From Pseudolabrys sp. (GTDB taxonomy: Bacteria > Pseudomonadota > Alphaproteobacteria > Rhizobiales > Xanthobacteraceae), in the NCBI GenBank assembly GCA_017849615.1, contig JAFIGS010000019.1, positions 18,278 through 82,277 of the forward strand: a stretch of 64,000 nucleotides of DNA, in the 5' to 3' direction. The position numbers and the translations under genes were made by a program. Positions 1 through 8,778 of the stretch are shown here, piece by piece. How positions within the stretch are numbered: the stretch's first letter is position 1; each line of letters opens with the position of its first letter. The notes below the pieces were generated by a model. That model did not search any database. It worked only from the letters and a program-made list of their open reading frames with translations, and was not told the DNA's origin.

Positions 1-269
1 CCGTCGGCGCCGATGAAGCCCTGCTCGGGATGCGCCATCGCCTGGGCGACGAGATGCTCGCCGCCGCCGAAGCCGATTTCGAGGCGCAGCGTTTTCGGCG
101 CATGCGGAAACAACGTTGCGAGATCGGCGGGCGCGGGCTTGCTCAGGTCGAGCGCCAGCTTCGGCAGCAATTCGTCGAACAGTTCTGATTGCCGCGCGCG
201 CAAGGGATGCCCCTTGCGCCGGCCGAAAAAGGCGCGTTGCGGAATGTCGTCGTCGCGGTCGTCGCTCAT
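1..269 (-). CDS. trmB: tRNA (guanine-N7-)-methyltransferase, C-terminus beyond window
   Basis: Uses SAM to methylate N7 of G46 in the variable loop of tRNAs. Only the first 89 codons are in the window; the gene runs off the left edge. The translation starts MSDDRDDDIPQRAFFGRRKG, and the SAM-binding motif LEIGFGGGEH follows at about residues 63-72, both typical of TrmB. It follows metK on the same strand, but a strong terminator lies between them, so it probably has its own promoter or depends on readthrough. The neighbour order trmB-metK is common in Hyphomicrobiales. The identification is firm for the visible part. Confidence 0.9.
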   Translation of the reverse strand, partial: MSDDRDDDIPQRAFFGRRKGHPLRARQSELFDELLPKLALDLSKPAPADLATLFPHAPKTLRLEIGFGGGEHLVAQAMAHPEQGFIGAD

Positions 270-289
270 GCCTCGTCATGCCCGGATGC

Positions 290-325
290 GCGGAAAAATA
301 AAAGGCCGGGCGCGAGCCCGGCCTT
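290..325 (-). terminator. Rho-independent terminator after metK
   Basis: A perfect 10-bp stem (302-311 with 316-325, loop GCGA) is followed, on the minus strand, by a T-rich tract with one interruption at 291-301. It lies 36 bp past the metK stop codon and separates metK from trmB. Confidence 0.85.
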
Positions 326-361
326 CAAATCTTTCAGCAGGATGACTGGCTCAACAGCCGG

Positions 362-1636
362 TCACTTGAACGCGCTCTTGAGTTGCGCGGCGAGATCGGT
401 CTTCTCCCAGGAGAAGCCGCCGTCCTTGTCCGGCGCGCGGCCGAAATGGCCGTAAGCGGCGGTGCGGCGGTAGATCGGCCGGTTCAGCTTGAGCGTGCGG
501 CGGATGTTGGTCGGCGTCAGGCGGAAGAGCTGCGGCAGGATCTTCTCCAGCTTCTTCTCGTCGACGTTCCCGGTCCCGTGCGTATCCACGAGCAGCGACA
601 TCGGGTCGGCGACGCCGATGGCGTAGGCGACCTGGATCGTGCAGCGCTCGGCAAGGCCGGCGGCGACAATGTTCTTGGCGAGATAGCGCGCGGCATAAGC
701 GGCCGAGCGATCGACCTTGGTCGGATCCTTGCCGGAGAAGGCGCCGCCGCCGTGCGGGGCATAGCCGCCGTAGGTGTCGACGATGATCTTGCGGCCGGTG
801 AGACCGCAGTCGCCGTCCGGCCCGCCGATGACGAAGTTGCCGGTCGGGTTGACGAGGAAGTCGGACGACTTCTCCGGCATCCAGCCCTTCGGCAGCGCCT
901 GGGTCACGGTCTGCTCGATCATGTCCTTGACCATGCCCGGCGTATATTTTTTGCCGTTGCGGCTGCGCTCATTGTGCTGGGTCGAAACGACGACCTTGGC
1001 GGCGCCAACCGGCTTGCCGTCGACATAGCGCACGGTCACCTGGCTCTTGGCGTCCGGCTGCAGGTCGGGCAGCGCCTTGGAGTGGCGCTTGTCGGCGAGC
1101 GCCTTAAGGATCTTGTGTGAGAAGTAGATCGGCGCCGGCATGAACGAGTTCTTTTCATAGACCTCGCTCTCGGTGCAGGCGAAGCCGAACATCATGCCCT
1201 GGTCGCCGGCGCCTTCTTCTTCGCCGGACTTCTTCTTCTTGGCATCGACGCCCATCGCGATGTCGGGCGATTGGCCGTGCAGCAGCACCTCGACATCGGC
1301 GCCGTAAAAGGAGAAGCCGTCCTGGTCGTAGCCGATGTCCTTGACGACATCGCGAGCGATCTGCGTGATGTATTCGCGATCGACGACGACCTTGTCGCCG
1401 TGCTTGCGGAAGAACGGCGCCTGGCCGCGGCCTTCGCCGGCGATGACAATCTTGTTGGTGGTGGCCAGCGTTTCGCAGCCGAGGCGCGTGTTTACTGCGC
1501 TGTCATCGGCGATACCGAGCTTGATGTCGTTCGCCAGGAAGGCATCCAGCACCGCGTCCGAGATCTGATCGCAGACCTTGTCCGGGTGACCTTCGGAAAC
1601 CGATTCGCTGGTGAATAGAAAGTTCTTGTGAGCCAC
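362..1636 (-). CDS. metK: S-adenosylmethionine synthetase
   Basis: Makes SAM from methionine and ATP in the cytosol. The 424-residue product has the N-terminal signature [14 protein letters not shown] (GHPDK at 16-20), [13 protein letters not shown], and the phosphate loop [16 protein letters not shown]. The open frame extends 77 codons further upstream, but the conserved N-terminus begins [13 protein letters not shown] at a GTG codon (1634-1636). A GGGGGAG ribosome-binding site lies 6 nt ahead of it, so I place the start there. A short lysine/glutamate-rich insertion (KKKKSGEEE) precedes GAGDQG and makes the protein a little longer than the roughly 385-400 residues usual in other bacteria. 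The leader may fold over the ribosome-binding site (see separate entry). Confidence 0.97.
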   Translation of the reverse strand: MAHKNFLFTSESVSEGHPDKVCDQISDAVLDAFLANDIKLGIADDSAVNTRLGCETLATTNKIVIAGEGRGQAPFFRKHGDKVVVDREYITQIARDVVKDIGYDQDGFSFYGADVEVLLHGQSPDIAMGVDAKKKKSGEEEGAGDQGMMFGFACTESEVYEKNSFMPAPIYFSHKILKALADKRHSKALPDLQPDAKSQVTVRYVDGKPVGAAKVVVSTQHNERSRNGKKYTPGMVKDMIEQTVTQALPKGWMPEKSSDFLVNPTGNFVIGGPDGDCGLTGRKIIVDTYGGYAPHGGGAFSGKDPTKVDRSAAYAARYLAKNIVAAGLAERCTIQVAYAIGVADPMSLLVDTHGTGNVDEKKLEKILPQLFRLTPTNIRRTLKLNRPIYRRTAAYGHFGRAPDKDGGFSWEKTDLAAQLKSAFK

Positions 1637-1642
1637 GCTGAT

Positions 1643-1673
1643 CTCCCCCTTTGGCGCGGGGGGAAACCGCGCC
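1643..1673 (-). promoter_or_regulatory. Hairpin or pseudoknot over the metK ribosome-binding site
   Basis: On the minus strand a 7-bp stem (1667-1673 with 1653-1659) encloses the 7-nt loop TTTCCCC. Four bases downstream lies GGGGG of the metK ribosome-binding site (1645-1649). The loop CCCC can pair with this GGGG, giving an H-type pseudoknot that would hide the site. Seen: complementary segments and spacing. Inferred: regulation of metK translation. The loop is too short for the known SAM/SAH or SAM-II consensus as I remember them. Confidence 0.45.
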
Positions 1674-1691
1674 GGTTCATGTCGGGGGGCC

Positions 1692-1719
1692 GTTCTACAG
1701 CGACGATCAGCAAGGTCAA
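1692..1719 (-). promoter_or_regulatory. Candidate metK promoter
   Basis: On the minus strand TTGACC (1714-1719) and TAGAAC (1692-1697) are separated by 16 bp. This would start transcription near 1684-1686 and give a leader of roughly 50 nt, made almost entirely of the hairpin described next to it. Sequence match only. Confidence 0.4.
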
Positions 1720-1828
1720 GGTGCGGGCTGTCGTGGGCAATAGCCACGTCGGTCGGCGGGGAAGACGGGCAATGCCCTTCTTTCCCATGGCCGTATGGCC
1801 GGAGAATTTTACTGCTCCGGCGACAGAG

Positions 1829-1860
1829 ATAAACAAAAGGCCGCCGAGGAGGCGGCCTTT
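1829..1860 (-). terminator. Rho-independent terminator after the XRE regulator
   Basis: A 10-bp stem (1836-1845 with 1851-1860, loop of 5) is followed on the minus strand by TTTTGTTTATC. It lies about 30 bp after the stop codon of the HTH gene and separates it from metK. Confidence 0.85.
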
Positions 1861-1891
1861 GCTGCATGTCAACGGAGTCGCGTGCTGCGGC

Positions 1892-2299
1892 TTATTCGTC
1901 GCCGGCGATCTGCTCGACCAGATCGACGATGCGGCGGCGGAGCTTCGAGCTCTTGATGCGCATGAATGACTTGGTCAGCGACAGACCATCGGAGGTCGCC
2001 AGGAAGTCCGACACATAGGCGGGTGACGGCGCTTCCGACATACCGGTGCTGGCATGACCGCCGGGGCTGTGCGGCGCGCCTTCGAAGAAGAATGAAACCG
2101 GGACTTGCAGAATGTTGGCAATCGCCTGCAAGCGGCTGGCGCCGATCCGGTTGGTCCCCTTCTCGTACTTCTGCACCTGCTGGAAGGTGAGGCCGAGGGC
2201 GTCGCCGAGTTTCTCCTGGCTCATACTCAGCATCATCCGGCGCATGCGCACGCGCGAGCCGACGTGCTTGTCGATCGGATTAGGCGCCTTCTTGGCCAT
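1892..2299 (-). CDS. XRE-family transcriptional regulator (PhrR/PraR type)
   Basis: A 135-residue cytosolic DNA-binding protein. Residues about 15-70 form a Cro/C1-type helix-turn-helix (VRMRRMMLSMSQEKLGDALG, then FQQVQKYEKGTNRI). The C-terminal half ends in the helical segment LTKSFMRIKSSKLRRRIVDL. The combination and the position between metK and lnt match the PhrR/PraR regulators of rhizobia, which are linked in the literature to acid response and to quorum sensing/biofilm formation. That role here is inference from family and position. The start has AGGAG 6 nt upstream. A terminator follows, so it is likely transcribed alone. Confidence 0.85.
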   Translation of the reverse strand: MAKKAPNPIDKHVGSRVRMRRMMLSMSQEKLGDALGLTFQQVQKYEKGTNRIGASRLQAIANILQVPVSFFFEGAPHSPGGHASTGMSEAPSPAYVSDFLATSDGLSLTKSFMRIKSSKLRRRIVDLVEQIAGDE

Positions 2300-2522
2300 A
2301 AATAGCTCCTATGAAACCATCGCTGAACGTAATGTCACATGTTCGTTCCGTATTGCAATCCATGATTTCAAGTCGGGAGATACCGACACAAAGCGAGCAT
2401 TTTGAAAATTTCGCAAGGGATTCAACAAGTTTTACATCCGCAGGCTGTAAGTAGGCAGGCAAAAACAGAAAAATAATTTGCGTGCACAACAACCCTGCGA
2501 GCGCTATTCAATATAGCACAAT

Positions 2523-4118
2523 CTAAGGTCGAAGACGACGCCTGCCGAGGAATACCAGAAATACAACCACAGTTAGAAGAAACGGCAGGTTTCCATATCT
2601 GCTAAATATTGTCGTACCGATTGGCTGCGGCAGATTGGCGTCGAGAACGCCCTCCACGCCAAGTGGCATGGAGGCGGTGATTCGTCCGACCGGATCGATG
2701 ACGCCGGAAATTCCCGTATTAGCCGCGCGGACCAACGGCAGGCCCTCGGCAATCGCCAGCACGCGCGCCTGATGAAAGTGCTGATACGGCCCGCTGCTGA
2801 TACCGAACCAGCCGTCATTGGTCAGATTGATCAGCCAGCCGGGGCGCTCGCCCGCGGGCACGGCCTCGTCGGGAAAGACGGCCTCGTAGCAAATCAGCGG
2901 CAGCATCTTCGGCGCGCCCGGCACGTCCATGGCGCGTCGGCGGCTGCCGGTGAGGAAGCCGCCCACCTCCTTGGTGAGTTGCTGAAATCCGAGCCGCTCC
3001 ATGAAGCTCTGGAAGGGCAGGAATTCGCCGAACGGCACCAGATGCAGCTTGTCGTAGATGCCGCGGATCGAGCCGTTGGGCTCGATGACATAGATCGAGT
3101 TGTAGGCGCGCGGGCCCTTGGCGCCGGTGGCATTGCCGGGCCGGACCGCTCCGGTGATCAGCGTCGTTCCCGGACTGATCAGACTGGCGATCTGCGCCAG
3201 CGCATCCGGCTCGCGTGTGAGGAAGAACGGAAAGGCTGATTCCGGCCAGATCAGAATATTGGCGTCCTTTACCCCGTTCGACTGCGGCCCGGTGGCGCGA
3301 TCCGACAGCGCCAGATAGCGCGCCATCACGTCGTTTTTGGCCGAGTAGTTGAAGCGGGCGTCCTGCTGAAGGTTCGGCTGCATGATGCGCAGCTTGAGGT
3401 CCTTCACATAGGCCGTCGGATTCATCGACAGCCGCATCGCGCCATAGGCAAAGAGCCCGGCCAGCACGATCGCCGCCAGCGCCAGCGGCCGGTACGGCCG
3501 CGGCGTATCGACCGGATCGTCGGCCAAGGTCGCCGGCGTCGCGAAGATCGCCAGCGCCAGCAAGGTCAATCCCCAGATGCCGAACAGCGATACGCTCTGC
3601 GCCATCGCCAGCGGCTGCGTCAGCGCATAGCCGAAGGCATTCCACGGAAAGCCGGTCAGCAAATGGCCGCGCAGCCACTCGCCGCACGCCATCGTGATGG
3701 CGAAAGCCAGCAGCCGTTCCGGCCCGCGCACCCAGAGCAGCCGCGCCGCGGCGAAACCGAGCGCCGTATAGAGCGCGAGGTACGCCGGCAGGCCGGCAAC
3801 CGCGACTGGCAGCAGCCAGCCAAAGGTCTTGGCATCGACCAGGAAGGCGTATCCGACCCAGTAAACACCGGCGACGAAATAGCCGAAGCCGAAGCACCAG
3901 CCGGCGATCGCTGCCGACCAGGCGCCGCTCCAGCGGCCCGAAGCGGAGCCGTCGATCAGCCAGACGGCGACCGGAATCGTCACGAACAGGACGGGCCAGG
4001 CGTTGACCGGCGCCATCGCCAGTGCCGAAGCCGCACCCGCGAGCACGGCGATGCCGGCGCGGCGCCAGCCGTCGGCAAGCAGGATGGCGTGGGCAAATCG
4101 GGTGACGGCGCCGGCCAA
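2523..4118 (-). CDS. lnt: Apolipoprotein N-acyltransferase
   Basis: Inner-membrane enzyme that adds the third acyl chain to the N-terminal cysteine of lipoproteins. The 531 residues give several N-terminal membrane segments (about 12-230), a nitrilase-type periplasmic domain and a last membrane segment near 505-525. The nitrilase-family triad is visible: E293 (WPESAFPF), K357 (YDKLHLVPFGE) and C410 (LICYEAVFPDE). The start appears to be TTG at 4116-4118, two bases after the corC stop, with no strong ribosome-binding site, so translation is probably coupled to corC. This lipoprotein enzyme has clients in the window: polysaccharide-export, CpaD-like and TadD lipoproteins. Confidence 0.95.
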   Translation of the reverse strand: MAGAVTRFAHAILLADGWRRAGIAVLAGAASALAMAPVNAWPVLFVTIPVAVWLIDGSASGRWSGAWSAAIAGWCFGFGYFVAGVYWVGYAFLVDAKTFGWLLPVAVAGLPAYLALYTALGFAAARLLWVRGPERLLAFAITMACGEWLRGHLLTGFPWNAFGYALTQPLAMAQSVSLFGIWGLTLLALAIFATPATLADDPVDTPRPYRPLALAAIVLAGLFAYGAMRLSMNPTAYVKDLKLRIMQPNLQQDARFNYSAKNDVMARYLALSDRATGPQSNGVKDANILIWPESAFPFFLTREPDALAQIASLISPGTTLITGAVRPGNATGAKGPRAYNSIYVIEPNGSIRGIYDKLHLVPFGEFLPFQSFMERLGFQQLTKEVGGFLTGSRRRAMDVPGAPKMLPLICYEAVFPDEAVPAGERPGWLINLTNDGWFGISSGPYQHFHQARVLAIAEGLPLVRAANTGISGVIDPVGRITASMPLGVEGVLDANLPQPIGTTIFSRYGNLPFLLTVVVFLVFLGRRRLRP

Positions 4119-4120
4119 GA

Positions 4121-5248
4121 TCAGGACCGCGACGGGGTCTGCGAGCCCGCGTCTTTCGACGGCGCTTCGAGGTTGAGCTGCGGCGGTGCGACACCGGCGA
4201 GGACGGCATCGGGTTCGCCGCGCTTCTTCGGTTCGCGCGGCTTCGCGCGCTTCTCCGTCAGCCGCGTGATGCGCACACGCTTGATCCGGCGCGGATCCGC
4301 GTCGAGCACTTCGAACTCGAACAGGCCGGGGCCGGGAATCAGCTCGCCGCGCAGCGGCAGCCGGCCGGCGCGTGTGGTCAGGTAGCCGCCGAGCGTATCG
4401 ACTTCCTCGGCGACGTCTTCCTCGACGACGAAGTCGTGGCCCAAAGTGCCCGTCACGTCCTCGAGGGACGCGCGCGCGTCGGCGATGTAGGAGCCGTCCG
4501 GCTGGCGCACGATGTCCGCGGCCTCGTCTTCGTCATGTTCGTCGGCGATCTCGCCGACGATCTGCTCGACGATGTCCTCGATCGATATGAGGCCGTCGGT
4601 GCCGCCATACTCGTCGATGACCAGCGCCAGATGGATCTGCTTGGCCTGCATGCGCGCCAGGAGGTCCATGACCCGCGCCGACGGCGGCACGAACAGAACC
4701 TCGCGCACGATCTTGGCCGCGGCCAGCGGCGTCGCCAGGTTGATCGCCTTGAGATCGAGGCCCGCCGGCAGCGGCTTTCTGCGCTTGGCGTTCTTGGCGG
4801 GGTCGATGGCGGCGTGTGCGGTCATGTAGCCGATGAGGTCGCGGATGTGGACCATGCCGACGGGATCATCGAGCGTATCGTTGTAGATGACGAGCCGCGA
4901 ATGTCCGGCCTTCTCGAACACCATCAGGAGATCGCCAAGCTGGATGTCCTGCTGCACGGCGATGATGTCGGCGCGGGGCACCATCACGTCGACGACGCGG
5001 CGCTCGCGCAGGCCGAGGATGTTCTTGAGCATCCGGCTTTCTTCCGGCGAGAAGCCGGATTCGCCGGGCGTCATCGCGTCGAGCACGTCCGTCAGATCGG
5101 CGCGGATGGTGCTGGCGCGCGAGCCGAACACCGAGCGGAACATGCGGACGAACCAGTTGCCGTCGCCCTCGCGCTTGGCCGGTACGGGGACCGGCAGATT
5201 GCGCGCGTCGAACGGCAAGTTGGTACTGGTGGGGTCGCTGTCAGGCAT
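4121..5248 (-). CDS. CBS-pair protein of the CorC/TlyC (hemolysin-C) family
   Basis: A 375-residue protein with two CBS domains (about residues 65-225; VPRADIIAVQQDIQLGD and FVPPSARVMDLLARMQ open the two repeats) and a C-terminal CorC_HlyC domain (about 240-335, DGSYIADARASLEDV). The membrane DUF21 domain of larger relatives is absent, as in E. coli CorC, which is linked to Mg/Co efflux. Its exact role here is unproven; the hemolysin name is historical. The start ATG overlaps the ybeY stop (TAATG), and the stop lies two bases before lnt, so it is one operon with phoH-ybeY-lnt. Confidence 0.9.
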   Translation of the reverse strand: MPDSDPTSTNLPFDARNLPVPVPAKREGDGNWFVRMFRSVFGSRASTIRADLTDVLDAMTPGESGFSPEESRMLKNILGLRERRVVDVMVPRADIIAVQQDIQLGDLLMVFEKAGHSRLVIYNDTLDDPVGMVHIRDLIGYMTAHAAIDPAKNAKRRKPLPAGLDLKAINLATPLAAAKIVREVLFVPPSARVMDLLARMQAKQIHLALVIDEYGGTDGLISIEDIVEQIVGEIADEHDEDEAADIVRQPDGSYIADARASLEDVTGTLGHDFVVEEDVAEEVDTLGGYLTTRAGRLPLRGELIPGPGLFEFEVLDADPRRIKRVRITRLTEKRAKPREPKKRGEPDAVLAGVAPPQLNLEAPSKDAGSQTPSRS

Positions 5249-5742
5249 TACGCGTCGCCATGTTGAAGATCGCGGGCGAGGTGCGCATCCCGCCAGGGAT
5301 CGGGCATGTTCATCGAGTTCATGATGCGGCTTTCGAGCGTTTCCATCTCGTCCGCCTGCGCGTCGGTTTCGTGGTCGTAGCCGATAAGGTGGAGAAAGCC
5401 ATGAACGGTCAAATGCGCGAGGTGGTGCAGAAACTCACGGCCTTCATCCTCACATTCTCTTCGAAGTGTTTCATAGGCGATGACGATATCGCCTAAATGA
5501 CCTTGCGTCGCTGGCGTGTCGGCTGCCGGAAACGAAAGCACGTTGGTCGGCTTGTCGAGGCCGCGAAATTGCCGGTTGATGTCACGGACCGCCGAATCAT
5601 CGGACAGCAGGATACTGACTTCGCCGCCACGTGTTGAGTGGGGCGCGGCAGCCGCAATCGCCGCAGCCGCGATCGCCTCGGCGCGTGGCTCGGCCGCCCA
5701 GTGCTCGGATTCGACCACGATATCGGCGGTGACGGGCGTCAT
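5248..5742 (-). CDS. ybeY: Endoribonuclease YbeY, rRNA maturation factor
   Basis: Zinc-dependent RNase needed for 16S rRNA 3'-end maturation and ribosome quality control. The 164-residue protein carries the defining metal-binding motif HGFLHLIGYDH (H114, H118, H124). It overlaps phoH by 4 nt (ATGA) and corC by 1 nt, so the genes are translationally coupled. The phoH-ybeY-corC order is widely conserved. Confidence 0.96.
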   Translation of the reverse strand: MTPVTADIVVESEHWAAEPRAEAIAAAAIAAAAPHSTRGGEVSILLSDDSAVRDINRQFRGLDKPTNVLSFPAADTPATQGHLGDIVIAYETLRRECEDEGREFLHHLAHLTVHGFLHLIGYDHETDAQADEMETLESRIMNSMNMPDPWRDAHLARDLQHGDA

Positions 5743-6797
5743 TTTCGCGGCTCGCGCGGCAACGCCGGCTTCTCGCTGCCGGCGCGGTCATAGGCCTCGA
5801 CGATGCGCTGCACCAGTTCGTGCCGGATGACGTCGGCGGCGCCGAATTCGACCATGCCGATGCCTTCGACGCCCTTGAGCAGGCGCGTCGCCTCGGCAAG
5901 GCCCGAGACCTGACCGTTCGGCAGATCGACCTGGCTCGGATCGCCGGTGACGATCATGCGGCTGTTCTCGCCCAGACGCGTCAGAAACATCTTCATCTGC
6001 ATCGAGGTCGTGTTCTGCGCTTCGTCGAGGATGACACAGGCATTGGCGAGCGTGCGGCCGCGCATGAAGGCGAGCGGTGCGATTTCGATGTCGCCCTGCT
6101 CCAGCGCGCGCTCGACGATGCGCGGGTCCATCAGGTCATGCAGCGCGTCGTAGATCGGCCGCAGATAGGGATCGACCTTCTCGCGCATGTCGCCGGGCAG
6201 GAAGCCGAGGCGTTCGCCGGCTTCGACGGCGGGGCGAGACAGGATGATGCGATCGACTTCCTTGCGCTCGAACATCTGGATCGCCTGCGCGACCGCGAGC
6301 CATGTCTTGCCGGTGCCGGCGGGGCCGATGCCGAAGACCAATGAGTGGCGCTTCAGCGCGCGCATATAGGCGTCCTGCGCGGCGGTGCGGGCCCGCACCG
6401 GCCGCTTGCGCAAATTGATTTCCTCGAAAGCCTGGCGTTGCTGGCTGGAATCGAAATCGAACAGCGAGCCTTGCGCGATGGCCTGGCGGATCGCGCCTTC
6501 GACGTCGCCGGTCGACAAATCTTGGCCGCGCTTGATCTGTTCGTAGAGACCTTCGAGAACGCGGCGCGCCTGTTCGACGCCGCCGCGCGAGCCCTCGAGC
6601 GTGACATGATTGCCGCGGGAGTCCGCCTTGACGCCGAGTTTGCGTTCGACGAGGGCGAGGTTCTGGCCGTACTGGCCGAACAGCACCGACGCAAACTTGT
6701 TGTCCTCGAAAGCCAGCACGACCTGCGTCGTGGCCGTTTCATCGGAAACGGCGGCGGCGGGGATCACGGAATCCGTGGTGCGCAATGGTGCTCTCAA
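5739..6797 (-). CDS. phoH: PhoH-family ATPase
   Basis: A 352-residue P-loop ATPase/RNA-helicase-like protein, commonly next to ybeY and probably linked to RNA metabolism. Walker A is GPAGTGKT at 158-165 and Walker B is VILDEAQN. An N-terminal KH-like/RNA-binding segment is likely at about 25-100. The first in-frame start is a TTG overlapping the miaB stop (TTGA); the GGGAG just ahead is too close for it, so the true start may be the TTG at 6785 or the GTG near 6767. The N-terminal 5-10 residues are therefore uncertain. Confidence 0.93.
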   Translation of the reverse strand: MRAPLRTTDSVIPAAAVSDETATTQVVLAFEDNKFASVLFGQYGQNLALVERKLGVKADSRGNHVTLEGSRGGVEQARRVLEGLYEQIKRGQDLSTGDVEGAIRQAIAQGSLFDFDSSQQRQAFEEINLRKRPVRARTAAQDAYMRALKRHSLVFGIGPAGTGKTWLAVAQAIQMFERKEVDRIILSRPAVEAGERLGFLPGDMREKVDPYLRPIYDALHDLMDPRIVERALEQGDIEIAPLAFMRGRTLANACVILDEAQNTTSMQMKMFLTRLGENSRMIVTGDPSQVDLPNGQVSGLAEATRLLKGVEGIGMVEFGAADVIRHELVQRIVEAYDRAGSEKPALPREPRK

Positions 6798-8191
6798 GCT
6801 CCCAAACTGGCCAATGCCGGCGCGCGGGCGGGTGCCACGCGTTCGCCGAACAGGGTGTTGGTCCCGATATCGGTAATGCGGACCGGCACGATCTGGCCGA
6901 TCAGCGACGGCTCCGCCATCATATGGACCGATTGCAGATATGGGGATCGGCCGACCAGTTGCCCAGTGAGTTTACCGGGCTTTTCGACGAGAATTTCCAT
7001 GGTTTTGCCGGCGAAGGAGCTGTTAAACGCCTTCCACTGCCGGTCGATCACGGCCTGCAGGCGCAGCAAACGCTCGTGTTTCTCGGCATTCGGCACCTGA
7101 TCGTCGAGCTTCGCCGCCGGCGTGCCGGGGCGGGGCGAATAGCTGAAGGTGTAGGCCATGACGAAATTGACCTCCTCGGCGAGCGACAGGGTCTCGCGGA
7201 AGTCCGCTTCGGTCTCGCCGGGGAAGCCGACGATGAAATCCGAGGTGAAGGCGATGTCGGGCCGCGCCTTTCGCAGGCGTTTGATCGCCGTCATGTATTC
7301 CCGGCGCGTGTGCTTGCGGTTCATGGCCGCAAGGATGCGGTCGGAGCCGGCCTGCACCGGCAGATGCACGTAAGGCATCAGTTCCGGCAGGTCGCCATGC
7401 GCGGCGATGAGATCGTCGCAGACCGGCGACAGCATGTCGCGCGGATGGCTGGTCATGTAGCGCAGCCGCGCGATGCCCGGCACGCGCGCAATGCGCCGCA
7501 TCAGCGCGCCGAGCGTGACGGCATCGCCGTTGGCATCGACGCCGTGGTAGGCGTTGACATTCTGCCCGATCAGCGAGACTTCGCGCACGCCGTTGGCGGC
7601 GAGACGTTCGACATCGGCCAGCACCTTCGCGATAGGCCGTGAAACTTCGGCGCCGCGTGTATAGGGCACGACGCAGAACGTGCAGAATTTATCGCAGCCT
7701 TCCTGTACCGTGACAAAAGCGGAAATGCCGCGCCTGTTGATGGCCTGCGGCGAGGGTTGCGCCAGCGCGTCGAACTTGTCCTCGAGCGGAAACTCGGTAT
7801 CGACGATCTTCTCGCCGTCAAGCGCGCGCGAGATGAGCGCCGGCAGCTTGTGATAGTTCTGCGAGCCGACCACGACATCGACAGAGTCGGTGCGGCGCAC
7901 GATCTCCTCGCCTTCGGCCTGCGCGACACAGCCGGCGACCGCGATCAGCATCTTGCGGCCTTCGAGCTCGGCCTGGTCCTTGAGTTCGCGCATGCGGCCG
8001 ATTTCGGAATAGACCTTGTCGACCGCCTTCTCGCGGATGTGGCAGGTGTTGAGGATGATGAGATCGGCCTCGGCCGGCGACGGCGTCTCGACGTAACCCT
8101 CAGGCGCGAGCGTGTCCGCCATACGATGCGAGTCGTAGACGTTCATCTGGCAGCCGAAGGATTTGACGTGGACTTTGCGCAGTCTGTTCAT
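6794..8191 (-). CDS. miaB: tRNA-2-methylthio-N6-dimethylallyladenosine synthase
   Basis: Radical-SAM methylthiotransferase that converts i6A37 to ms2i6A37 in tRNAs reading U-starting codons. In the 465-residue protein the auxiliary cluster cysteines are C14 (SFGCQMN), C50 (NTCHIRE) and C88 (AGCVAQ). The radical-SAM cysteines are C166, C170 and C173 (CDKFCTFC), and a TRAM domain lies at the C-terminus. The frame is open 20 codons further up, but the conserved N-terminus [17 protein letters not shown] sets the start at 8191. It heads the miaB-phoH-ybeY-corC-lnt operon. In related genomes plsC lies directly upstream; here a toxin-antitoxin pair separates them. Confidence 0.96.
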   Translation of the reverse strand: MNRLRKVHVKSFGCQMNVYDSHRMADTLAPEGYVETPSPAEADLIILNTCHIREKAVDKVYSEIGRMRELKDQAELEGRKMLIAVAGCVAQAEGEEIVRRTDSVDVVVGSQNYHKLPALISRALDGEKIVDTEFPLEDKFDALAQPSPQAINRRGISAFVTVQEGCDKFCTFCVVPYTRGAEVSRPIAKVLADVERLAANGVREVSLIGQNVNAYHGVDANGDAVTLGALMRRIARVPGIARLRYMTSHPRDMLSPVCDDLIAAHGDLPELMPYVHLPVQAGSDRILAAMNRKHTRREYMTAIKRLRKARPDIAFTSDFIVGFPGETEADFRETLSLAEEVNFVMAYTFSYSPRPGTPAAKLDDQVPNAEKHERLLRLQAVIDRQWKAFNSSFAGKTMEILVEKPGKLTGQLVGRSPYLQSVHMMAEPSLIGQIVPVRITDIGTNTLFGERVAPARAPALASLGA

Positions 8192-8330
8192 GCCGGTTCT
8201 TTTCGAGCGAGCGCATATTAGCCGGTCGGGACCGGCCTTGTCGCCCGGCACTAACTCCCTGATTTATCGGAGAATTTCAAGCAGCGTAGCATCCTGACGA
8301 CGCCTTGTCGCGCGACCTTCCGGAACAGCC

Positions 8331-8370
8331 TTGCAATTCAATACCTTAGCTAATATTATGCAAATATGCA
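8331..8370 (+). promoter_or_regulatory. Promoter and operator of the RES/Xre toxin-antitoxin pair
   Basis: TTGCAA (8331-8336) and TATTAT (8354-8359) are separated by exactly 17 bp, a good sigma-70 match. The inverted repeat TGCA-AATA-TGCA (8359-8370) overlaps the -10 edge, where an autorepressor would sit. The whole stretch is much more AT-rich than its surroundings. Autoregulation by the antitoxin complex is inferred from the family. Confidence 0.6.
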
Positions 8371-8382
8371 GGATACTGGCAA

Positions 8383-8778
8383 ATGAATGCAAAACTGCAG
8401 AAAGTCAGCCTTCTTCCAGCGGAGGCTCACGATCTGGCCATGCAAGGCTTCTTCGGCATCATGGCCCGCTGGGATGCCGACAATAAGGTGATGCGCGCCG
8501 TCCTCGGCTCGCCCGCGGAGCGGACTTTCTTCGAGTGGAAGAAGGGCAAGGTGGCCCGGTTGCCGAACGATACGCTGCGCCGCATCGGCTATGTCGCCGG
8601 CATCTGGAAGGCGTTGCAGATCGTTTATTCCGATCCGCAGCTCGCCGACTCCTGGGTCAACCGGCCGAACCGCGCTTTCGGCGGCCAGACGCCTTTGGCG
8701 CGAATGGCGGCGGGCGACGTCACCGACCTCGCTGCCGTCAGAGACTATATCGATGCCGCAAGATCTCCCTGGTCCTGA
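8383..8778 (+). CDS. Xre/MbcA/ParS-type antitoxin (DUF2384)
   Basis: Antitoxin of a RES-Xre pair: it binds and blocks the downstream NAD-depleting toxin and usually represses its own promoter. The 131-residue protein has a helix-turn-helix-like N-half (about 20-65, GIMARWDADNKVMRAVLG and FFEWKKGKVARLP) and the C-terminal DUF2384 toxin-binding region (about 65-120). The signature there is DSWVNRPNRAFGGQTPLARM, where the conserved N-x-x-FGG-x-P-L is easy to see. Its 3' end overlaps the toxin start by 26 nt. Confidence 0.92.
   Translation: MNAKLQKVSLLPAEAHDLAMQGFFGIMARWDADNKVMRAVLGSPAERTFFEWKKGKVARLPNDTLRRIGYVAGIWKALQIVYSDPQLADSWVNRPNRAFGGQTPLARMAAGDVTDLAAVRDYIDAARSPWS

Noticed and set aside
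1640-1673. metK leader as a known SAM-II or SAM/SAH riboswitch
   Set aside because: The topology is similar, but the 7-nt loop and 4-nt linker leave no room for the conserved ligand-binding bases as I know them. Kept as an undefined structure instead.
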